From positions 128,904-192,903 of the forward strand of contig ML210171.1 of assembly GCA_004369085.1 (NCBI GenBank): 64,000 bases of DNA. Direction: 5' to 3'. Numbering within the stretch: position 1 is the stretch's first letter; every line of letters begins with the position of its first letter. Origin of the DNA: Coprinopsis marcescibilis. Its lineage: Eukaryota; Basidiomycota; Agaricomycetes; Agaricales; Psathyrellaceae. Positions 34,007 through 45,420 of this stretch are shown here, piece after piece. The translations under genes were made by a program, and so were the position numbers. The notes under the pieces were generated by a model, which saw nothing but the letters and a program-made list of their open reading frames with translations, had not been told where the DNA came from and did not search any database.

Positions 34007-36605
34007 ATGGGGAAATCGCAGAAGAAACGCTCCATGCGGAGGCATAACCCTGTTAGGGTGCCAGATTCGCATCTTCCACACGGATTGGCGGCAGCTTCAG
34101 AGTCATCGTCAAAAACTGGGCAGGTATTGCCTATCATTCAAAAGGTATGGTTCGCTTTGGTGCTTGATGCGTGGGGAGCTTATTATGTGCGTTAGATGGA
34201 AAGTCCGGATGCTGGAGAAAGAAAGTGGGCCTGCGTAGCTGTTTCCAACATTATTCAAAACGATCCTTCGACGAGACGGTTGCTGCAAGGGAAGAATGTG
34301 GTTGGAGCCTTGATTACGAGGCTCACTGATAGCGAAGAAGAAGTTGTTGCCGAGGCTATGGGTGCATTGAGGTATTTCGTCCATCTCATGTTTACAGCCG
34401 GTCAATCTAAACCGTTTGTACGTGTAGGAATCTGTGCATCGATGGAGGCTATGACATCTGCGCAGAGATGTACAACAAGAACATCTTGACGCCTCTCAAG
34501 ACCTTTGTTCCCAAGGTATGTCGGCTATGTTGCCAGATTTTCTTGGTGGGTTCCTGACATTGCACTTAGATCTCGAATACGCTGTCCCAATTCCTTGCTT
34601 CACCTTCAACATCTCCGGAGAACGCCAAAAAGATTGTATATGAATTCGCGGACAATGTTATAACGACGTTGTGGTGCCTTTCGTGAGTGCACCCTGTTTA
34701 TGTTCCCGGAACCTTGTTTTAACAGCTGTAGGGAGACATCGAATAAGGCACTGAATGCCATCAACGATTTCAACCTAACACCGTTTTTGATGTCTTTCCT
34801 CCTCGCAAGGGAGTCTTTGCACATCTCCCCGGTCATCTCAGCAGGTATGGTTCCTTCTGTCACTCGTGACCTTTTAGATCTGACATGGCACTTCACTGCA
34901 GCGCAATGCCTGTATGTTTTGACCGACGATAACAAACCTGTGATCTGGGAAGTTAGGACAGATGCCAACTACATCTCCTGTTTGTTGGAAATTGCAAAAT
35001 CAGAAATCCCTGGCAACAACGGGAAGCAAAAGGAATCGGATCCGCGTGCTATCAACCTCAGTGTTCTGGCTGCAGGTACGAACAAAATCTTACTTGTCCA
35101 TATTCATGAAATAATTTGGTATTCTAGGCACTCTGCAGAACATCTCCCCGATCCCCCCTCCATCTGTTGCGTCCACCGTCGAGCTCGACAAGGATGTTGT
35201 CCTTCCCGTCCTGCAACCAGTGATAACCTCTGTCTCTCTTCTTGACATTAGTAACAACGTACAGGAGCTCGTTACCCGACAGGTAAGCTCATGATCCCGC
35301 TTGATCTAAACCCTCTAATTAATCCAGGCTCCATTTAGGCTTCTGAACCTGACATGGAAAAGCTTTCAATAAAAAACGGCCCTCAATCTGACCATAAATC
35401 TGAAATTGAAATTCAGTTGGAAGCCCTGGAAGCCCGGTTGCGTACCGTACAACTGTCGTTGGAGGTCCTTACTGGAGCATGCGCGACCTTGCCAGACCCA
35501 GGTCCCGATGATGCAGCTGACGCAGAAGATGCTGGCAATGAGGATGAGATGGATGGAGAAGGTCAGTGATTCAACATGTTCCAGTGGTGTTTCCTCTGAC
35601 TTTGCTTCACCAAAGATATCGCTGAGCCCCAAGTCGAAACCGACGACATGGAGATGGAGGCAGAGCTGACAGAAGCCCCTACCGATGCTAAATCATCTTT
35701 GCTCCCGACACTTGTGTTCCCTCTACTGGCCCTCATCCAGCCTACTGCCCTCTCCTTCCCGCCCCTTTCAGCACCTTCCCCACATCCTCCCACCACCTCT
35801 GCTCTCGGTGGTATTCATGTCAGTGCGCTAGAGTGTTTGAACAATATCTTTTTGTCTTTGGCCATGTCAAAGAACGAAGCGGTGTCGAAAGACGTTCAAA
35901 ATGGCGCGTCGATATGGAACTCCATTTGGAGTGGTCTTGAGCTTGTCGGGACCCAAACTGGGCTCGGTCAAGAACGGAGACAAGAGTTCTGGGAAGTTGC
36001 TGTTGGAATTCTGTGGGGAGTTGGCCTTGTTTGGAAGGGTTCAATAGTAAGTGTAGCTTCATTGCACGTTTTGCAAGTTTAATTTATACCTGGGGTGATC
36101 AGGAACCGCGGGACGAGCAAGTCAAGGTCCTCATGCAACTTTGCGACGCTACAAAGGACGAACGGCTGCGCGTGAAATGTATCGGAACGCTGGAGTGCCT
36201 AGCACAATGCCCAACCGCTATCGAGCAGAACAAGGTGGGCTATGTGTAGTCTCTTCATCCCGACGGATTGACTGATATACGCAAACCCTTCCCCAGGTCA
36301 TCGCACAATACTTCATTTCTATGCTTCCCACAGCCGCTGCTCCATCTCCCGCCGGTACCGAACCGATGATTCAAGCTGCGTCTGCGCTCATCGATATATA
36401 TTCGGACGAAACCCTGCCATATGACATCAATTTCCGTCAAGGAAATTTCAATCAAACCCTCGCAGCAAGCTTGGACGGAATCAAAAAGGCCGTGAAGGCC
36501 GTTGACAGGAGGAAGGAAGGAGGGAAGGACTTGAGGCAGAGAGGCGAGCTTGTTCGTGAGAACTTGGCAGCCTTTGTACAGTACCGCAAGAGCTTGAAGC
36601 TTTAA
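34007..36605 (+). CDS. SYO1: Syo1/HEATR3-like symportin
   Basis: Transport adaptor that carries ribosomal proteins Rpl5 and Rpl11 together into the nucleus and hands them to 5S RNA during 60S assembly. Eleven exons (34007..34144, 34196..34371, 34428..34515, 34570..34682, 34732..34844, 34902..35075, 35128..35282, 35339..35561, 35616..36046, 36103..36234, 36297..36605) give 683 aa. The N-terminus MGKSQKKRSMRRHNP with RVPDSHLPHG is the conserved basic start of the family. Armadillo/HEAT repeats follow (GERKWACVAVSNIIQND, VVGALITRLTDSEEEVVAEAMGALRNLCIDGG). An acidic loop (DAADAEDAGNEDEMDGE, DDMEMEAEL) breaks the repeats, as in known Syo1. C-terminal HEAT repeats end RENLAAFVQYRKSLKL. Confidence 0.94.
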
Positions 36606-36733
36606 GCTATGTGCTGACTGTAGTTTGTTGGTATTGATGACGATAGATTTGTTTTAGGATCAACATATATGCCTGCATTGGATTCTTTGAACTGCTACTA
36701 CACAATGGCCTCGGACTGTGGAGATTCCCGGAT

Positions 36734-38798
36734 TCAATGCTCGCACAGGCTAATCTCGTTCTCCGTGAACGCAACCGTGTGGGCGGAAATAAAGCTTTTC
36801 CTCTCTTCCATTAGCTCCAACCTCATTGCCATGGCGTCCTCGAGGCTGATAGGGAAGCCATCGACTCCGCCAAAGACCTGATCTTGTAGTTCGAGGGGCA
36901 ATTTGTTGAAGCCCGCTGCCCCTGACATTTCCTTTATCGTAGCCTCTCTCCACCAGTCGAGTCTCTGACAAGGTACGTTCGCTGTGCTGATAATTCGAGC
37001 AGTCGGATCTACCAAGAAGAACGCAAGGATCTTGCGGTGGCCAGGCTTTGTCTGATCTGCCAGTTTGAACGGTTGTACTTGATGCTGAAGAACGTTAGGG
37101 AATGCGATAACGCGACCTTCCTTGGTTTCAATGCTGCCTATGTCTTGCACTCCAGGCCCTTCATTTTCCAGCCCAAAGACGGCTGGGAGCCAGTCGTGGT
37201 GATCTTGTTCGTAGCTGATTTCGTTTACGACCTCGTCGTCGACTTGTTGGCGAAAAGCCAGCGTGGATTTTCCAATGTTTTCAGAAGAGTAATAGAAGAT
37301 TGCGGTAGCGCATATGTGTTCGTTCTGCGGGACGCTGTCAGGTAAGATCGTAGAGGTGGGCTTCAAGCGACACTTACTAATTTGCCCTCGACGTGCCAGC
37401 TACCCCCAGGGTACTCCGGTTTCTCCGGAGTAAGATGTATGTTAGCCAGTTTAACGATGACTTGAATTCCACGGTCCCCATACAATTCCTTCAGATTCAG
37501 TTCCCTCTTCTCAATGTTTGACAGCTTTGATTCCTCGAACGAGCAGGCTGGCTCGGGAAGCACGACCCGTCTCGTGTCGATGTACCATCTGCGGCGACGT
37601 TTCCAATGGTCACCTTCGGACTCTCCTGGGAGACGTTGAGGACCATCGGTGTCAGGGCCGTATTCGGGGTCCGGGTCATATTGGCATTCACCGTATTCGA
37701 TGCGGTGGAACCAGTCTGGGTATTTTCCGCCAGCCCATGGAGCAAGGGCTTTCTCCCACAGTGGAATGACTCCTGTGAGGGCTTCTTCTATAACACCATA
37801 CAGCTCTAAATGCTTGGTTGGGTGTAGATTGTTTATAAATGAAGTGAACCTGGATGGGACGCAGACTTTTCAGCCCAATTTTTTGAAACCTTTGTGGCGA
37901 GCAAAACCTACTTGGCCTTCTCTCCCGAGATGTCTACCTCACACGGTAGCCATTGATACTCATTGCTCCAGGGATTGTATTGAGATCGTCCCCGCGAATT
38001 TGGAGAACGCAAGTAGGTTGGGGCTGGGACGGTTTCCCCTTCACCACAGCGTTTGATCGAGTCCTCCAGCGTAGTTTTGTTGGATCCAATGGGTAGGACC
38101 TTTGAGCGGCGATAGGCCAAAGGAAACAGGCTTGGATGTACAAGATCCAAGACCTGTTCATTAGACCCAGGGTGCCAATCCTTCCGATTGGCAGGGACGT
38201 CTTCGAGTAGCCTGACCGCTCGTTTGAGCGCTTCTTTGGTCTCCCGGCTGATCGCAATATCTGACTTGACGACGTCTGCACTGTATACAGAGATCGCTCC
38301 AGTAGGACTGGTTTCAAAGCGTTTGGCCCTCCAGCGAAGCTCAGCGATGCTCCAATTGAACATGGCTTCTGACATGTCAATCTGGGACGTTTCAAGCTCT
38401 GTCTTCCATTTGGATGTGATTTCTTCGCTGAAGACCTTTATATCGAAAAGATCGGTGTGGATGAGTAGAGAATCAAGAGGATATACCTAATTCAAAAGGA
38501 GAGTTACCTTGGTGGTCCAGTCCGGCTTGTCAGTCACTTGATCGATAAACTGCAGAATGGTCAGTTCCCTCAGTGTCATCAAGGGAAGCCTAAATGGCCG
38601 GGATTGAGCTGAGCTATACGAAGGAGAACGCCAGGGTATATTTACACAGCGCCTAGACCGGCAAGGCTCTCGGGGTTCAATATGCTGGGGAACCGAGCCT
38701 ATGTAGTCTATGTCACCTTCTGCAGGTTCATAGTCAAGAGCACGGCCAAGCCCAGGCAACGGGTGGGTTTTGGAATGTTGGATCAACAGTGAGGACAT
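36734..38798 (-). CDS. DUF4246 family protein, copy A
   Basis: Fungal DUF4246 protein of unknown biochemical function. Exons 38798..38508, 38435..37943, 37865..37378 and 37324..36734 give 620 aa. Marker segments: LRELTILQFIDQVTDKPDW; MFNWSIAELRWRAKRF; DWHPGSNEQVLDLVHPSLFP; TLEDSIKRCGEG; YPGGSWHVEGKL; NEHICATAIFYYSSENI; and HRKILAFFLVDPTARIISTANVPCQR. The order matches copy B (45499..47558) throughout, and three of its introns sit at equivalent positions. Copy B's first intron has no usable donor here, so the segment reads through as VNIPWRSPSYSSAQSRPF. The family's HxE/HxD and HRK elements have led others to suspect a 2-oxoglutarate/Fe(II)-oxygenase-like fold; I treat that as conjecture. Confidence 0.87.
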
Positions 38799-39111
38799 GT
38801 TGGGTAAAAAGCGGGAAAGGTACTTTGACAGGCAATACTTGCGTCAACACCACATTACATATCTACTATTTGAATTCACTACGTTTGTGACAGTGGGACT
38901 CTGTGTTTCAGGGCCATCAGAACACGCGCAAATCTCCGAGTTCTGAAGCCGGGACCCAGTGCGCAGTGCGCACACCAAGCTGGGAGTAAACTGGAGAGCC
39001 AGCTGGCAAATAAAGATGTTTGATCGACCTTCGACAATTCCCAGGCGCCTAACCGTCCGATTAAAATATCGACTGAACATAAAGGACGGCTCTTCAACCT
39101 AAAACTCTGTC
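38799..39111. other. Intergenic, copy A upstream to element boundary
   Basis: About 310 bp between the DUF4246 start and the left inverted repeat. It holds the copy A promoter. The 7 bp ACTCTGT at 39104..39110 next to the repeat recur at the other boundary. Confidence 0.4.
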
Positions 39112-39275
39112 TACGGTTGGCGGGAGCGTCGTGGATGAATTTCACGCGCGGCCAACTGGCATCAGACTTTGATCGGCCGACACCGGGTATTCTCCCACAC
39201 CCGCAACCCCTACACCCCTCCTCGATATCGATGTCCAGCGAGCAATTCTGCTCCGGAGGTCGAGATAGCTGCTTT
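39112..39275 (+). repeat. Left terminal inverted repeat
   Basis: Begins TACGGTTGGCGGGAGCG and ends GATAGCTGCTTT. Inverted copy at 45257..45420 with one mismatch (GGCA here, GTCA there, about 39157). An open frame reading inward (MNFTRGQLASDFDRPTP...) is present in both copies, probably by chance. Confidence 0.95.
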
Positions 39276-39450
39276 ACATCATATTAAATACACCTAGTAC
39301 ACTGTAGTCTCGGTCCCTTCTCTTAGCTACACACGCGAACCCATAAATCTAGCGGAACGTCTGCGCGAGCACTGTGCTCGCTGAACATGATCGGAAAACT
39401 TAACCACGGCAAAAGCATGGAAAATAAATAGGGATGACTCTTTATTTAGC

Positions 39451-41090
39451 CTATTCTAAGACATCCTTGAGCTCCTCCGCCATTCTGTTAAATACATCCC
39501 ACGCATTCTCAAGTTCAATTGGAGTACTACCTATGTTAGCATGTGCTGCACGAGCAACTTCGTCAAACTCTGTACTGTACCATGAAAAGTAGTCTGCTCG
39601 GGGGCCCAGCTCTGCTTCAATCATCTGCCTACAAGAATCTTGAGCATCCTGTGGGATAGGAATGAGGCAGTTGACTGCATTTGGGTCGTAACTTTGGGGA
39701 TTCTTGAGAGCATCGGCAGGCACATGACTGGATGGCATCTGTTTAGTGGATTGATAGCGAACGAGATGGTGGTTCCAGTAGATACGAAAGTCATCGAGAG
39801 CCTTTTGCACAATGGGGACAAATATCCAATAGAACAAATCCCTGATAACGGTTAGCATGTCACCCTGGTCAAGTAGGCGGAGAACTTACGTGTGAAATGG
39901 CTGGTGGGCTTGAAAGATGTGCATATCTCGCCCAAGTTCCACAATCTCCCTTAGGTTCTTCCCGACTGAAGACTGTAGCCATCTCCAAAGACTCTCAATA
40001 ACCGTGTTATGAATACTCTTGATAGCAACTGCCGTTGCAAACACTTCAACGTCGATATCTGGACCAAAGGTACGCCTTGTATAAATATAACATCAGACAA
40101 AACACAGAGATGCAACATTTGAAACAAGAACTAACCTGAGCGCATCCTGAAGAGCCTGCTGCCAGCCTCGCTCAGGTCCTTTATCGGTAGTGAGCTTAAT
40201 AGGAATGCCTATGTTGCAGACAGAATATAAGATAATATCAATGAACTGCAGAAATCACTCACCACCAATCTCGTGAATTAAATCAAGATATAGATGAGCT
40301 AGCGGAGCAGCATTGCGACAGTCAGGAAGGACAGTCAGCTTTAGGATCACACTGGAGAACTTGTCTCTGTAAGCGTAAATCCCAAAACTAACATCCCCCA
40401 TCCGGATCGCTTGCCCGTTCATCTTCTCGTGACCATCGGCAGAGACCTCGCAGTAGGGTCCCAATGAGATTAGTCCAGTGCGAGCTACCTGATTTGTTTT
40501 GGCACCGGGAGCACGCTTCTCAAAGCCCTCGGGGGCAAGCCTGCACATTAGGTCGCGGATGGTGTCTCTGCAAGAATTGTTATCAATAAAATAGTATCGA
40601 AATCCAGAGAAGTAAATACCCAGTGCTCACCGAGGAATCAAAATCTCCTTGTCCTGAAGCATAGACTTGATAGCATTCGGACCGTTGCCCTGTGTTAGGT
40701 CCTTCCGAATGATATCAATAGCTGCCTGCTCTATTTCAGCGGATGAGAGCTGGGGCTTCCGCACAGACGGTATCTTGAGATGACCCTCAATCTCCCTCAG
40801 CTTCGTCAGGCTACAAGGTACAGCAGTTCCGCACACGGTCAAATCTGGATACAATACGACTAAACAAATTCTCACCCAATTTTAAGGCCAAACTCGCGCT
40901 GAAGGCACTCGAGTTTCTGTTTCCAAGTATACTTGAGCTTGACGCATTCCAAAAGGCAGGTACGAAGGTCATCATTGGGGGGATCTATGGTTATGGTCTT
41001 AAGTCCTTGTACTGAACTAGATCGTAGATGAGAGCAGCACTGCTTACATGTCTTGTCGCCCCACTGATTACTTCCAGAGGCATTAACCAT
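39451..41090 (-). CDS. Integrase-core (rve-like DDE) transposase
   Basis: Seven exons (41090..41048, 41011..40876, 40810..40631, 40567..40263, 40208..40136, 40075..39890, 39841..39451) give an intact 437-aa protein. Residues about 30-120 look like a helix-turn-helix region (LECLQREFGLKIGLTKLREIEGHLKIPS). The RNase H-like catalytic core follows with the three expected acidic residues: Asp164 in CEVSADGHEKM, Asp230 in LTTDKGPERG, and Glu273 in HNTVIESLWRWLQ. After it come the conserved FQAHQPFHTDLFYWIFVPIVQ and DFRIYWNHH segments seen in integrase-core proteins of mushrooms. It lacks the zinc finger, chromodomain and gag-pol context of an LTR retroelement. It lies just inside the left inverted repeat and is the best candidate for the mobilising enzyme of the unit. 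Confidence 0.88.
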
Positions 41091-41201
41091 GCGAGAGGCT
41101 GCAATGAGCAAGTAGAGATATCAGATATGTTGGTCGTCGTTGGTCGTCGCTGGATGGGAGATGTTGTGGGTTAGAATTTCCGGTAAACACTGTAACTGCA
41201 C

Positions 41202-41209
41202 ATATATAT
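41202..41209 (-). promoter_or_regulatory. TATA-like box upstream of the integrase
   Basis: ATATATAT about 112 bp upstream of the minus-strand start at 41090. Position fits; sequence alone is weak evidence. Confidence 0.4.
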
Positions 41210-41815
41210 TCACCTCTCCCACTGGATTGCGCACTCAACAAATACAGGTCATTCGGAGCACTCAGGTTAGCTCAGGTTGAAGGTCCCCAAACCCGGTACT
41301 AAACACAGCATTTTGGGGACTTGGTCAGGGGATGGACATGAGGCATGCAACTTAGGTGCCCCACAGTTCGAGTCGATTTCCTTTGAAACACATGTCAGTT
41401 ATACGGAGCGCGCAGGATGGAGATTCCCCTGTGAAAAAAGCTATGCGTAGAATACAGTCGTTGGGGATTTATTGAGCTAGCTGGGGGCTTGGTTCCCGAG
41501 CTCCTGAGTCATTTTTGCCCAGACAATAGATCAAGAGCCATTCAAAACCCCAAACGCACGTTGCAAGCATGCTGAAGCAGTCGGAATATTACAGCTCTTT
41601 GATTTACCAACAAATGGAGCTAAGATGTGAGTGAATTGGGGTGCCATTGGGCACTACTGGTTGCAACAAAATGTACACGAGGCAATGATCAAGGACACAT
41701 TTCCCGCCATATTTCGTTATCAAATGACGTAGTCATGTAGAGTCCAGTGCGCAAATGCAGGGTCTTGGACTCCTGGTGGTTGCCTTTTGAGACTGGATAT
41801 GAGACAGGCAAAATG

Positions 41816-41823
41816 TATAAAAG
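41816..41823 (+). promoter_or_regulatory. TATA box upstream of the alpha-kinase
   Basis: TATAAAAG, a consensus TATA box, lies 106 bp before the kinase start codon at 41929. Confidence 0.6.
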
Positions 41824-41928
41824 CGTCGAGAATTGAGGAAAGCCGTTAGCATACTGCAACATCCATTTTTACAGTCTATTCTCAACCTTCTGATTGTCTT
41901 TCGTCTACCTCTGTTATTCCAAACTACA

Positions 41929-44900
41929 ATGTCTACCACCACTTCTACTGGTGCTTTTACCTGCTCAGAGTGTCGACAGGCATTTGTGGCTGCGATGGCA
42001 GACACTGTCAAGTGCGAAAAGTGTGTGGAATTGGAGAAGTGCGAGTACGAGTCAGCCAAGTACAACGAGGTCATGGTACGATGTTATTCCCGCATTTCTG
42101 ACGCTTTAACTGATATCCAACAGAAATGGCGACAGTGTGTTGCATGTGGTGCCTGCTGCCGAAATCTTATGCTCTTACCGACTGGTACCTGCCGAGGTAG
42201 CAGCTGCATTGCTGCCATTCCTGGGGCAGCAAGCGAGAGGAGTCAAAGTAAGCGCCCAAACATGTGTTACACGGCGCCTAATTCTAATAGAAACTAACTG
42301 GTTACTGTATACTGGATCCATGCATACAGAGGGACCAAGACCGCCAGCTACAGCAAACCGTTCGGCACCGATCTATGGTTCTTCAGGAAGGACTTCGACA
42401 TTCATTGGGCTCTGTATCTTCTACCACGCCCCATACGACCAACTCTCTTCTTGCTCGAGACTAGTGTTGCCGCGACTCGGCTCGTCTGATTTCCCGACTC
42501 ATGGCAGTAAAGTGACTCCTGCGTTCAACACCAATGACCAAGTAAAAATCCAACTTGTGCTGTACAAAATGAATGATAAGGAGTCGCTAATTGCATATTC
42601 TCGGTGCACGAAATCTTATTAGTTGAAATCCTATCAGTTACACAACTGAGCGACTCGAACGACTCGAGCTGATTGCTCCGAAAAACCGAGTCGATGGCTT
42701 CCATGCTGAGGATTGCTCTGTATAATCAGTATTACTCCATAATACATTACTCAAACACATTTTAATCACTCAAGTATTACTTTGAAGTTGCAACACAGTG
42801 AGGGAAAGCAATGGGAGGGTAAATACTGGTTTATGATGGGATGTGACAACTCGAGTCGCGGCAACACTACTCGAGACTCCGCAATGCGGAGCATTGCTGA
42901 CATAAACTCAGGGAAGAAAAACGGCATGGTGGTTGAAATAAATGTGCGTAAATGCCGCTGCACTATGCATGTCAATGCTCACCGACTGAACTCTTAGTTC
43001 TGCCTGAGTACAGATCCAAAGCGGCTTGACGCTGCATATGGATCATCCAAGTCCGCATTTGATTTGTCAGATACTTTGTGGGGTAAGTAATTCTTCATTT
43101 AAATTATGATATTTCTGATGCTTTATAGATATCCAAGATCGTGCGCTTGGTGCCTTCAATTCTATTTGGGCAAAGGGCCACGGAAAAGCTAAAGTCGATG
43201 TGTATGTATGCTATTATAATATCCCATGGCAATTAAAAACTGACCAAGCACTAACCTGAATTAGATCCGAGACGGATTTACGGCAAGAGGGTAACACCCA
43301 AATTGCGGAAGTCCACATGGGTCTCACTGTGCAGCAGTGGTGCACTCATCTGTCTGACAGTGGGTTAATCACTGTGCCGTCTTTCTCTGCCGCACGTCCT
43401 GGGAGGAAGGTACCTCTTGGGCCAAAGCCTGCTCTCAAGTTCGAGCTTTACGTCAATTTTGCTGAGGTATGTACCCCGCAAGCACAATGCCAATTTTGAC
43501 CTATGGTGATGTGCACTGCAGTATAATTCTCGCGTTACGCGTGGTGGTATGCCTCTCTCTGCAGCAGAAACCGGAAAATGTGGCCGCAGCGAGTCTATGG
43601 CGGCTGTTTCTGGTGGACCGTCAAAGTTTCCTCGAGTAAACACTGGTGTGTCTTAATTATCGGACACTCACTATTTGATTTATCTGATCGTGTTGCGGTC
43701 CACAAAATTGTTCAGGTCACACTGTGTTTAAGTCCTCCTTTTCGCTTGCGCCACGTTCAATTGCATCTGTATCTACAAGCACGAAGGCGACATTCAAGAT
43801 GATCACCTGCCCTCACATTACACCACAGGGGGACCCCGTCTTCAGTACTGGTGAGACAGTTACTGCATGGATCTCAGAGTCCGCATTTGCCCATGGATCT
43901 ATGAAGGCAGTATACGAGGTAATTTCTTTGACATTCATTTCCAGAGCCAAGGCTGATACGTTCTCATTTACAGATAGCTATCGTAAATCCCACTCCTCCA
44001 TTGGACGAATCAGCACGATACGTTGCAAAGCGCTTCTTCAAGTTGCAGGATGACGCTCAAAGCGACTTGGACAACACCAGTGAACTTGATCTTACCAAGG
44101 TTCCCGCAGATTTCGCCGTCGCCGATCATAATGCACAGATTCAGCATGAGCAAACACGCTTGGCTCGTGGCGTGCTGTTCATGAAGGCCTTTTACAAGCT
44201 TTGTCGTCAACGAGGGGTTGATACATATCCCAGTAAGCATTGATATTCCTCCAGTTCGCAAGAGGTTAACTTATAACATGGTTCATGGGCCATAGACTTG
44301 CAATTTGCAGATGCATTTGTTCTTCAAGAAGCTGGGAATCCCTCTCCTGCCTCTGGAATAAAAGGTCCAGCTCCATTGGCAACGCCTGATAATGCTGGCG
44401 TCGACCAGACCACAGATGTGATGGAACCGGGACTCATGTGGCTCGTAGAAAAGCGTCATCCGAGTCAATGGGTTCAAAGGTTTAGCGGGACCTTGGAGCA
44501 TACAACTCCTCACTCTGATCAACTTCACCTTACTGTGTATGCGTTCCAGCACTTTGTTTATGGATTTAGCAACAACGAGCTCGTCTTTGCTGATTTACAA
44601 GGTATGTAATATTTTCCAATTTTGTTTCGCATCACATCAACTCACTGGGATCCTTCAATGGATGGTAATCAGGAACTCCGACTACTGTTGTTGGTCGAAA
44701 TGGTGATCTATCAAAGGCTACAATTCTTTTTGACCCAATGACGCACACCACAACACAGTCAGTCCATTTGCCTTTGAGATAAGCGCCTACCTTGCCCAAA
44801 GTTCAAACTGACATTGGTTGATCCCTCCAGAGCTTCGGGTGTAGGAGACCATGGCCCTGATGGTATCCAAACCTTTGTTGATCAGCACGAGTGCAGGGAG

Positions 44901-45026
44901 CTTTGCAAAGCTCTTGGACTGAGTGCCCAATACCCTTTGCACGACTTGGAGGACACTGCCGATGGGTATCAGTCTGGTGACAGTGGGCCTGACCCTGGAC
45001 ATGTTGGTAACATTGACACTGTCTAA
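41929..45026 (+). CDS. Alpha-type protein kinase, N-terminal region broken by a MITE
   Basis: Atypical kinase of the MHCK/eEF2K/TRPM7 family. The first exon (41929..42075) encodes a Cys-rich finger-like start (FTCSECRQAF, CEKCVELEKCE) that continues in CVACGACC. From 42998 onward nine exons splice cleanly (42998..43082, 43129..43201, 43265..43466, 43522..43645, 43716..43918, 43974..44232, 44296..44601, 44673..44757, 44831..45026), 510 residues. Kinase motifs: AHGSMKAVYE, ARYVAKRFF (ATP-binding Lys), LVFADLQG and ILFDPMTHTTT (the two Asp motifs), and GVGDHGPDGIQTF with the zinc-site QHECRELCKALGL. In between, exon 42330..42943 is interrupted by the MITE at 42462..42869, and a one-base phase break lies near 42190. 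The catalytic part looks intact; the full-length protein probably is not made. Confidence 0.8.
42454..42461. repeat. Left target-site duplication of the MITE
   Basis: CTCGAGAC, repeated exactly at 42870..42877 on the other side of the insertion. Confidence 0.93.
42462..42869. mobile_element. hAT-type MITE (408 bp) inserted in the alpha-kinase gene
   Basis: Starts TAGTGTTGCCGCGACTCG and ends with the exact reverse complement, an 18-bp perfect terminal inverted repeat with further partial pairing inside. The flanks carry an exact 8-bp duplication CTCGAGAC. TAGNG-like ends plus an 8-bp duplication are the signature of hAT transposons. With no coding capacity this is a non-autonomous (MITE-like) copy. 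Ignoring the insertion, the kinase exon stays in one open frame from ...NSLLARD into SAMRSIADINSGK, so it landed in coding sequence. Confidence 0.92.
42870..42877. repeat. Right target-site duplication of the MITE
   Basis: Second copy of CTCGAGAC, directly after the right inverted repeat. Confidence 0.93.
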
Positions 45027-45256
45027 GCATGTACCTGACCTTTATCTGCGATCGTGGGGGTGTGTAGTAGCGTAGCGCTCCTGTATAGTCTTTTTGGCTT
45101 GGATCCTTGTTCCAAAGGCGGTGGACACATGAGCTAGCGCTCGGCGCTTGTTGCGAGGTCAATGCCCAGACGTCTTCGTTAGATTTACGGGTTGGCATGT
45201 GTAGGTAAGGTCAAAGAATGGTTCCAGTACATGCTACATGTCTCTATATATAGTTC

Positions 45257-45420
45257 AAAGCAGCTATCTCGACCTCCGGAGCAGAATTGCTCGCTGGACA
45301 TCGATATCGAGGAGGGGTGTAGGGGTTGCGGGTGTGGGAGAATACCCGGTGTCGGCCGATCAAAGTCTGATGACAGTTGGCCGCGCGTGAAATTCATCCA
45401 CGACGCTCCCGCCAACCGTA
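45257..45420 (-). repeat. Right terminal inverted repeat
   Basis: Reverse complement of 39112..39275 with one mismatch in 164 bp. It ends 78 bp before the end of the copy B DUF4246 coding region at 45499. Confidence 0.95.

Larger units (their letters stand above)
41091..41928. promoter_or_regulatory. Divergent promoter region inside the element
   Basis: 840 bp between the integrase and kinase starts, with a TATA-like box on each side. No other gene or repeat recognised. Confidence 0.45.
39112..45420. mobile_element. Putative transposable unit with 164-bp terminal inverted repeats, DDE integrase and alpha-kinase
   Basis: A 6.3 kb segment bounded by inverted repeats 39112..39275 and 45257..45420, identical at 163 of 164 positions. 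It contains a complete rve-type DDE integrase gene (minus) and an alpha-type protein kinase gene (plus), transcribed divergently from an 840-bp gap. ACTCTGT lies one base outside the left repeat and overlaps the last base of the right one, a plausible but imperfect 6-7 bp target duplication. The unit sits between two DUF4246 paralogues. Near-identity of the repeats beside strongly diverged flanking paralogues argues for recent insertion. Alternatives: a chance inverted segmental duplication, or two copies of an unrelated repeat. The superfamily is not assigned. Confidence 0.65.

Noticed and set aside
39112..45420. LTR retrotransposon interpretation
   Set aside because: The terminal repeats are inverted, not direct, and there is no reverse transcriptase, protease, primer-binding site or polypurine tract.
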